A stretch of DNA of 25,037 nucleotides from Haplomitrium mnioides (taxonomy: Eukaryota > Marchantiophyta > Haplomitriopsida > Calobryales). Made by a program: the position numbers and the translations under genes. The notes under the pieces were generated by a model that did not search any database, had not been told where the DNA came from, and was given only the letters and a program-made list of their open reading frames with translations. Shown here in pieces: positions 18,357 to 25,037 of this stretch. The stretch's first letter is position 1; each line of letters starts with the position of its first letter. The DNA lies in NCBI GenBank assembly GCA_049999725.1, contig JBNGIS010010351.1, forward strand, positions 1 through 25,037, in the 5' to 3' direction.

Positions 18357-20140
18357 ATGGGTTTCGGCAATCCCAACGAAGGGCCCCTCCCGTCATCTGA
18401 GGAGAAGCCTTCTTTGTACCCCAACATTGGAGATCAGCAACGATCACAGCCGCCACCATATTCTGCAGATAGTGGCAAGCATGCCGCAGATAGTGGAAAG
18501 GCCAGTAGTGCCGACGACCATGTCAATCCCTTTTGGAACCCGGAGCATCATAAACATTCGGGGAACTGGGGAGCGCAAGTCATGGGCGCTCCTGCTGAGC
18601 CCAGCTCCCATCCAGACAATATTGAAGCCGCCACGGAAGGAGCAACTGCGAGGGATGGGGACGCTGCAGGTGTATTCAGCCAAGCTGGCGATCAACGGCA
18701 AGGGTCTGCAAATGCTTCACACAAAGAAAATGCCCAGTTTTCAAGAGGTCGAAGTGGCGCTTCTGCAACAAGCCAGCGTGTGAGGCCAGAGAACAACAGC
18801 CCTTACGTCGTAACAACAGATTCTCCATCAAATACCAAGGGTATTCATATCCCACGCAGACCATTACATTTCCTGCCATAAAGAGTAATCGGATGATTCA
18901 GAGTATGTCGGGAGCTAATTGTCCGTGTCGTTTCCACGTTTACAGGCGCGGTTGACAAGTTCATGGCAGAATTGAACGAGTTCTACAGCAAGGCGGAGAT
19001 GGTTGTCAATAATATCTGGGGCCACTGTGAGTATTTATCTTGTGCTCGTGTTCAAATGTGCGTATGGAAGTTTGTTGTGGAATATCTGTATACTCTTTCC
19101 TGACATGATTATGGATATGAAATTGTAGTGACGACAGGACCATCGGTGGCAGATTCAGCTTGGGGCAGGATGAATGTGGCTAGGCGAGTTGTTACTGAAG
19201 GCGGCTTTGCAAAGGTTTTCACTGCAACGTTTCCAACAGAGCCAAATGAGCAGTTGAAGAAGACATATGCATGCTTTTTGTCAACCTCCACTGGACCGGT
19301 TGCCGGGACTCTTTACATATCTACATTGAAGTTCGCCTTCTGCAGTGACAGGACTTTGTCATATGCCCCTGCACCTGGACAAGAAGCTTGGAGTTTTTAC
19401 AAGGTAAGTGCGCTACTTTACATGTGACGTATATGTTTGAGAAACTTGGGATTGGATAAGAAGTAGTGAAAGTAGGAAGTTAGACTACGGTAGTTGGAAA
19501 CGATACTTTTTGGGACAGATAATATGTTGGCTAAGGATCAGTCTCGCTGCAAATGATCCAGGTTATGGTACCGTTTAATCGGGTAAAAGATGTGGTACCC
19601 TCAGTGAGCGACAAGAAACCGGCAGAAAAGTACATACAATTGACAACTGTGGATAATTCTGATTTTTGGTTCATGGGATTGGTAAATTATGATAAGGGTG
19701 TGAGGAATATGCAAGAAGCTGTGCGTAACACTGGAGTTCCAGCTCAAGGCAGACCTTCTGCGGGATCTATGAGAAATGGAGAAGGTTATAAGCAAAATGA
19801 CGGATTCTCACAAGCTGGGTACTTTCCTTCGCAACAATCTGAGCAACATCCTCCATCCCAGCAGTCGGAATATCGTCAATCCCAGCAATCAGGGTATTCT
19901 CCACAGCAATCCGGTTATCCCCCTTCACAAACATCGGGATATTCGCTACAGCAATCTGGTCAACCCCCTTCACCACAATCGGGGTATGCCTCACAGCAAT
20001 CCGGTTATCCCCCTTCACAGCAATCGGGATATCCCCCACAGCAATCGGGTTATGCCCCTACACAGCAATCGGGGTATCCCTCCCAGCAATCAGGGTATTC
20101 TCCTTCACAGCAATCTGGGTATAAGCCGAATCAAGGATAA
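18357..20140 (+). CDS. GEM-like GRAM-domain protein with Q/S/G/Y-repeat tail
   Basis: Four exons (18357-18840, 18946-19026, 19129-19403, 19562-20140) with matching phases encode 472 residues. Residues 1-161 are low-complexity and polar, and include VNPFWNPEHH. Residues 162-350 match the plant GEM/FIP1/ABA-responsive family: AVDKFMAELNEFYSKAEMVV, NNIWGHLTTGPSVAD, the GRAM fold with VFTATFPTEPNEQLKKTYAC, FLSTSTGPVAGTLYIST, FAFCSDRTLSY, WSFYKVMVPFNRVKDV, and AEKYIQLTTVDNSDFWFMG. GRAM domains bind phosphoinositides or proteins at membranes. Arabidopsis GEM affects root-hair patterning and cell division. The tail, about 367-472, is a tandem Gln-Gln-Ser-Gly-Tyr repeat, far longer than the usual GEM ending. 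The ATG at 18357 gives the family-like N terminus. Intact and probably functional. Confidence 0.93.
19820..20130 (+). repeat. Coding tandem repeat: QQSGYPPS-type prion-like tail
   Basis: About a dozen units of 21-27 bp, built on CAGCAATCNGGNTATNCNCC, encode QQSGY(P/S/A)(P/S)(S/T). Earlier units (QQSEQHPPS, QQSEYRQS) are diverged and later ones nearly identical, as expected of recent expansion at the 3' side. Every unit preserves the reading frame. The regular Tyr every 8-9 residues in a Gln/Ser/Gly background resembles the low-complexity domains of FET-type proteins. Confidence 0.93.
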
Positions 20141-20278
20141 GTGGAGACATGGAGATGTTGCCGTGCGAAGGAAAGAATAGTGCAAGCGAAAGTTTACGAT
20201 TCGGTCGAGAAAGGGAAATGTGATTGAGCATATGAATTGGCGATGATTTTTATAGAACGTTTGAAAATGTTATGAGAG

Positions 20279-20284
20279 AATAAA
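20279..20284 (+). promoter_or_regulatory. Poly(A) signal AATAAA of the GEM-like gene
   Basis: AATAAA occurs 139 bp after the stop codon in AT-rich 3' sequence, a usual plant distance. Confidence 0.5.
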
Positions 20285-20344
20285 AGATGAATATGAGCTA
20301 CTATTAAGGATATTGGCACAAGTAGTAGAACCACATTGTACTTG

Positions 20345-20740
20345 ATTCGAAAAGAAATTAGTTATAATCTACATTTGAAAAGTTTGGAGTAAAATTGCAT
20401 ACACATTCAGTGCGGGATAATGTTTAGTAGTCAAACGAACGAGAAGAGTAAAGAGGAACAAATGTATAAATTGTGAAACAAACGTCACGAGCAAGCAAAC
20501 CTCAAAAGTTGAAAACTTTGAACATTCGTAACAACTATAGACTTCATTCGAAAAGAAACTAGTGTTAATCTGTAATTAAACTTGAAAAAGGTTGGAGAGA
20601 AAGATCAAACACAATCAGTAAAGTAGAACGAATTTGTGAAATTTGGACAATCGTCACGAGCAAGCTAATCTCAAACCTTAAAAATGTAGCCATAACTTTG
20701 AACATGCGTCACAATATATGAATAGAGTAGAGTACGGCAG
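20345..20740. repeat. About 200-bp diverged tandem duplication, intergenic
   Basis: Two units begin ATTCGAAAAGAAA (20345 and 20546). They share AGCAAGC and CGTCACGAGCAAGC blocks and end with TTGAACAT(T/G)CGT(A/C)ACAA. They differ by many substitutions and small indels, so the duplication is old. No gene is seen between 20285 and 20873. Confidence 0.7.
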
Positions 20741-20873
20741 GAAGAAAGCTTCAAAGAAGCTGCAATGCAATCTCGTTGTCGTCGACCGAATGGCAGGGTA
20801 CAACCGTATAGGATAGGTAAACTAACCCAAGGATTGCTTTAACCGCCTTCGTATCTGAAGCAAAGGGGAGCAA

Positions 20874-23800
20874 ATGAATCCTGTAGAAAAAGATGGAGCA
20901 TCCAAACGTGTGAAAACGTGTGCAGGAAAGGGGACCAGGAAGGCGGCAAAGCTTCTAAGAAATGAAAGTCGCAGTCAGTTTAGCATCAGGGGTGGTCAAT
21001 TTTTACTTGCTTTGAGTCGATTGCGCCGTTGTGGAGAGGAATACAGGAGGAAGGAGAACAAGGGTAGGGAGGTGCTAGGGTTCGGATTGCCAGTCATGAA
21101 GATTTATGGTTTGGAAGTGCTGAAAAATGTGAGGTGTGTAGTTTTGATTCTAGGAGTGGTGAATCTATGGATCTTCATCATGGCCATTGTTGTAGCAGCT
21201 GATTCTTCACACGTGAATTGCTCTCGAAATATTGTATGGGCCTCTGGAGTTGTGGCACTCGGCGGCGCCTTGCGGTTGATCTGGATGGCAGGGATGGGTT
21301 TTACTCAGTCCGTCACAGCGTCCACGATGATAGCCGAGGAAGACGATATAGCACGTCCCCGATCAGCCCATGATGTCAAGCTGAGGACCGAACGCCAAGT
21401 AATCTGGGAAATATATCGAAGTTCCGTTTCCTGCTGCTAGGACAGTGTTTGAATTTCAGATGCATTTCTCTGAAAATAATCTAGCCGATTGTATTCCATT
21501 CTTTCGTGAATTGAATCAAGCAATATTCATGGATCAATGAAGCTTTTGTAGTTCTTCTCAGTCCTTGACGCTTTAGGGCTGGTTGGAGTGTTTAAATATC
21601 AACTTCTATTCTTGGGGAAGGTCTTCAATGGCAGTCGACGAAATCTCGCATCCCATGGTAGAGTATTGTGGGGCAAATTACTTACGAGAACACCCTTTTT
21701 ACATTCTCCAACTAAAAATGTGTCACAGGAAAGCTCAGCTTCTGTTCTGGTGCATATCCATGCATGAAATCTGTACCACAAATCCAATTTGACCTTGCTC
21801 GATTCGTGCCAAACTGTGGGTGGAGAGAAATAGGAAACCCAGCTACCTCTCCAACTAGATTTATTCATTTCCCAAAATGAAGGATTTATAAAAGAAAGTT
21901 TTACATGCTGATTAGGTAGCATTAATCTCAAAGCATTAAACTGTATCTTTTGTTCGTATAGTGCCTATGATTGGTATGTAAATTATGTTTATCTACACTA
22001 GCTTAAAAACCTACAAGCCCTTCGGAAACTACTATGACTCCTGTTTTTTCCCATTTGTTTCTGGACTATAGCAGAAACTCTTTTTGAAGATTTGTATTAT
22101 GATATGCACATGCCATTCTGCTATTGGAACTTATCAACCGTTGTGAAGTAATGCCATGTTTGTCACTACCACATGTACTCAGCATGTATCTTGGTCATTC
22201 CTAGACTAGTGAGACTTGCACCTGGTTAAATGTTCTTATTGTCTCCACATTTCCTTGGATAGATCTTAGTCAACGTCAACTTAGTTTCTCCTCCAATTTA
22301 CAACAAGCTGTTATAGGAATGTGGTTCTCTCTCTCACCTTTGGCCCCTCTTGTTACTGTAATTTTGATTAAAGCTGTAACAGTTTTCCTTGCTTTGGTGG
22401 CTATGGTGTAGTGGTGGTACAAATGCTGTATTTGGTGGAGCCGGATTGGAATGTTAGTGACAACAATACAAGTATTTGGAGCAGCATATGCTGGGTACAG
22501 TCTGACAAAGAATATATCTGTTACCAATCACCATTATGAGTTCTGCTCTCATGGTAATTAACTCACATTTTTTTTGGTTTTGGTTAAATACCTCAGGTTT
22601 CTACAACAACAAGTTTACATTCAAAGTCTAATGCTGGATATTTCAACTCACAACTGTTTGGTTTTAGTCAAATATCTTCTATCTCTACTGCAACAAGTTT
22701 GCATAAAATGGGTAGTACTGGGTGTTTCTGCTTGGACATGGCTAAAATGTACTTGACCATATTTTTGACGCAGATGGAACTACGCATGAACAACATTGGC
22801 TTTTCACACTGCTGGTGATCTTACCCATTTCAGGAGGAATGACTATAGTTGCCCAATGTTGTGTGGGGTCAGATGTTTTGGCCTGGAGACTGTTGTATGG
22901 TACACATGGTGAGGCGTGGAGAGCTCATTATCAACAGATGTTTGATCATGGAATTCGGGAAGTCATGTGCTGCTTGGGAAGATATCAGTATATGTAAGTC
23001 GTTTTTCAGTACAAAATATTCATATAATGTTGGGCTCCGGAAAGTGGCAGAAACTCAGTACAAAGATTATCATCGGGAACTGATGAAGCCGCGGGAAGTT
23101 GTGGCAGCTTGTCACTGCTACACATGATGAAGCTGAATAGTCTGAAACGTTGTGTCTGACACCACATAGTCAAGGCTGCACTCTATGTGTGCACAGTTGT
23201 GATGTGTGTAGGTTTTTCCTAGACTATTGCAGCTTCCATTTAATTGTTTTTGTGGTTAGTTTTGCTCTCCACAACTTCATAACTAATATAATGTTGGGCT
23301 CCAATGTTCTAGCATAAATGTTCTGGCATAGTATTGTGCATGATCTGAACCTGCTCAGGAGCTGATTTGACCAGCAGGGAGTTGCTGTAGTTTGTCACTG
23401 CCACACATGATTTGGGCAACTGGTTTGAAACTTTGTGACTGACACCACATTGGGAAGGCTATGCTCTACATTGTGGTTGTTAAGAGGTGTAGGTTTTCCT
23501 AGACTGTGGCAGCTTCCATTTGGTACCATCATTTGTTTGTGTGATTTGTCTTACTCTCCACATCTTCATGCCTATGGATGCGAGCCTTTGGCTGTAGCAA
23601 TTGAAAACTTCATATGAGGCATTGTTTATCTAATCAAACTATATTGTGCAAGTCCTCCGATTTCAGAATGGGAGGGTGCCTAACAACTATACACCTGAAA
23701 TGCAAAACAGGATTTGTATTAAAACAAGCATTGTTGTTGGTGTACATTTTCTTTCAGGAGTGTTCTTGAAAAGGATGAGGTGGAGTCAGTTGCAGCTCTA

Positions 23801-25037
23801 TTGGGGGATCTTGTTGCATACCGTGCTTCTGGTGCAAGTCACCTTGAAGTCCTCGCAGGTAGTCAACCTGTTTTGGTATTTTTCCACTCTTTTCCTGTGA
23901 AGCTGTAGATTTTGCAGCTTTAGGACAGCTGGTTCAGATCTCTGCCCTCTTAGATTGTTAGAAGTGTGTGCCAACAGTGAATGTTGATTCTTTTTATAGG
24001 TGTTGCTCTCTTGCGAGAGGAGAGATTTACACCTGACATAGAGAGCTACCCACAGGCGCCCTACACCCTTCTCCGGGAAGCTGCACTTCTGCATCCATTT
24101 GCTGTGGCTGCCTATACGGTATTCAGTTTATTAGAGCATTGCAATTATTTTCTCTTCTGCTTAGTTTGACAAGATAGGCCCCTCAATCCTTATATTTCCT
24201 GTTGTGCTAGATTGTTTTCCTCCTATAGCTTAAAGACATTTTGGTCTCTCGCTCTAGTTGCCTGGAAGTATGCCAGAACTGTAGGACAACTTTATTTTAA
24301 CTATGAGTTTATAGGTAGAAGGTTAGATGAGAAAAAGCGTTTGATATTCTTGCTGCTAACTGTGCCAGTTCTCAATTTGTTCCTTTCTTAGATCATCATT
24401 GTGGTCATGTGGTCACAGCTAAGTTTGATATTCTTAATAGACCAAATCTCATAGATTTGTTTTCTCAGGGTACTAAATTTAGATTGGCTTGTCTTTCTAA
24501 AATTTCTTTGGATAGGGCTATTAAAAAAGGCTTACAGAAGTATGCCAACAGCTTGAAAGAGTTTTTTGTGGTGCAAGGAATTATGCACCATTGGCTCTCT
24601 AAAGAAATTGAGATTGTGAGATCTAAGCTGCAGTACTTGTTTGTTCATCGTTCTTCTAGTTCTTCATCTCCCTTAACCTGTTTAGACCTGAAAGGCTTCA
24701 AGAACTTCCAGAAAAACTTTGTTCTTACATACATGAACAAATGTAGTAAGAATTTTGTTTGTTTGTAAGAAACATTCTGTCTCTACCATTTCTCAGTAGC
24801 TGTGCTCTCGAATCATTCTAATTTTTCTAATTAACTAACATCTCCTTCTCCTATTCTATTCTATTCTGTTCTATTCTCCCTTTGTTTTCCTCCTCTCTTT
24901 ACTTCTTTCTCTTTCATCCTGGGTTTTGTTTTGTGTGTGTGTGTGTGTGTTTTTGAAAGAATAAAAAATATAAAAATAAATAAATATTCATTTGTTTCTT
25001 TTTTAGGTTATGGTAGCTTCAGAGGGCAGTGCTAGCC
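20874..25037 (+). CDS. Membrane diacylglycerol-lipase-like protein, N-terminal part (runs off window)
   Basis: Exons in phase are 20874-21398, 22412-22553, 22774-22993, 23758-23858, 24000-24118, and possibly from 25007. These give 369 residues before the last. The first exon has two hydrophobic segments (residues about 87-109 and 119-140). The second has WWSRIGMLVTTIQVFGAAYA and the third HWLFTLLVILPIS, so four membrane spans are likely. Then come DVLAWR, AHYQQMFDHGIREVMCCLGR, DEVESVAALLGDLVAYRASG, SHLEVLAG and LLREAALLHPFAVAAYT. This is the pattern of plant class-3 lipases related to sn-1-specific diacylglycerol lipases, whose catalytic GxSxG domain would lie downstream, outside the window. 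Translation could instead begin at ATG 21098 (MKIYGLEVL). The intron after 24118 carries a Penelope-like fragment. The family call rests on recalled similarity. Confidence 0.72.
21399..22411 (+). other. Large first intron of the DAG-lipase-like gene
   Basis: About 1 kb with GTAATC at the donor and GGTGTAG at the acceptor. No repeat, RNA gene or coding segment that I can support was found in it. Confidence 0.55.
22574..22740. repeat. About 83-bp tandem duplication in intron 2
   Basis: Two units start TTGGTTTT(G/A)GT(T/C)AAATA, share CTAC.GCAACAAGTTT-like cores and diverge towards their ends. They lie wholly in the intron between 22553 and 22774. Confidence 0.6.
23022..23575. repeat. About 270-bp tandem duplication in intron 3
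   Basis: Unit 1 (23022-23285) and unit 2 (23286-23575) both begin ATATAATGTTGGGCTCC. They share GTTTGTCACTG/CTTGTCACTG, CACATGAT, CTGACACCACAT (23156 and 23439), GTGTAGGTTTTCCTAGACT and GCAGCTTCCATTT. The repeat nearly fills the intron 22994-23757. Confidence 0.85.
24226..24780 (+). mobile_element. Penelope-like retroelement fragment (region N-terminal to the reverse transcriptase)
   Basis: The translated fragment reads FDILAANCASSQFVPFLDHH, then GHVVTAKFDI, DLFSQGTKFRL, ISLDRAIKKGLQKY and FVLTYMNKCSKNFVCL, followed by a TAA at 24766-24768. The pattern G-H-V-x-T-x-x-x-x-I, L-F-x-x-G-x-K-(F/Y)-R, then a basic helix and D/N-K-x-x-x-N-(F/Y)-V, precedes the reverse transcriptase in Penelope-like elements. 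Catalytic RT motifs and the GIY-YIG endonuclease are absent, so it is a dead fragment. It lies inside an intron of the lipase-like gene in the same orientation. Exact edges are not visible. Confidence 0.6.
24851..24876. repeat. (CTATT)n microsatellite
   Basis: Five imperfect CTATT units, with one GTTCT interruption, follow the Penelope-like fragment in a pyrimidine-rich tract. Confidence 0.85.
24932..24951. repeat. (TG)n microsatellite
   Basis: About ten TG dinucleotides lie between the pyrimidine-rich tract and an A-rich run. They might mark the 3' flank of the retroelement insertion. Confidence 0.9.

Noticed and set aside
13980-19140. Shared TGACGACAGGACC near 13978 and 19129
   Set aside because: A 13-bp match is expected by chance a few times in a window of this size. 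The second occurrence is coding (L-T-T-G-P-S).
24458-24768. The Penelope-like reading frame as an exon of the lipase-like gene
   Set aside because: Its motifs belong to a retroelement, it ends in a stop, and the lipase-like frame closes at a clean donor at 24118 well before it.

Overview
The window is nuclear DNA from a land plant, probably a seed-free plant (moss, lycophyte or fern) or a gymnosperm. The grounds are spliced genes with short GT-AG introns, a plant-type cytosolic ribosomal protein gene, plant-specific gene families (GEM/GRAM proteins, thioredoxin-like 4, DAG-lipase-like), a Ty3/gypsy chromovirus fragment and a Penelope-like fragment. The species cannot be fixed from the sequence alone. 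All genes called lie on the + strand.

Bases 1-9700 are accessory DNA. They hold two diverged, head-to-tail copies (about 1-3830 and 4861-8388) of an intron-containing gene that I read as a ParB/sulfiredoxin-fold domain fused to a beta-class (motif IV before motif I) DNA N4-cytosine/N6-adenine methyltransferase. Both copies carry stops and frameshifts. Their introns are filled with about 30-bp palindromic repeats built from GGACTC-nn-GAGTCC and TGCGCGCA, so they are saturated with GANTC (GACTC/GAGTC), the site methylated by beta-class adenine methyltransferases such as CcrM. This pairing of gene and repeat is the main candidate for an undescribed system. Copy 2 breaks off inside methyltransferase motif I, where it abuts a 5'-truncated chromovirus integrase and chromodomain followed by an LTR-like region.

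Bases 10.5-25.0 kb are ordinary, gene-dense chromosome: an RPS16 gene (10545-10973), a plastid thioredoxin-like 4 gene in seven exons (11877-13569), a THUMP-domain RNA guanine-N2 methyltransferase of the THUMPD2/3 family (14120-17916), a GEM-like GRAM-domain gene with an unusual Gln/Ser/Gly/Tyr-repeat tail (18357-20140), and the 5' half of a membrane diacylglycerol-lipase-like gene (20874 to the window end) whose introns carry tandem duplications and a Penelope-like element fragment. Exon boundaries come from reading frames, splice dinucleotides, phase agreement and remembered family conservation, not from transcripts.

The two halves show no evident functional link. The right half is conserved housekeeping and signalling genes; the left half is decaying mobile or horizontally acquired material.
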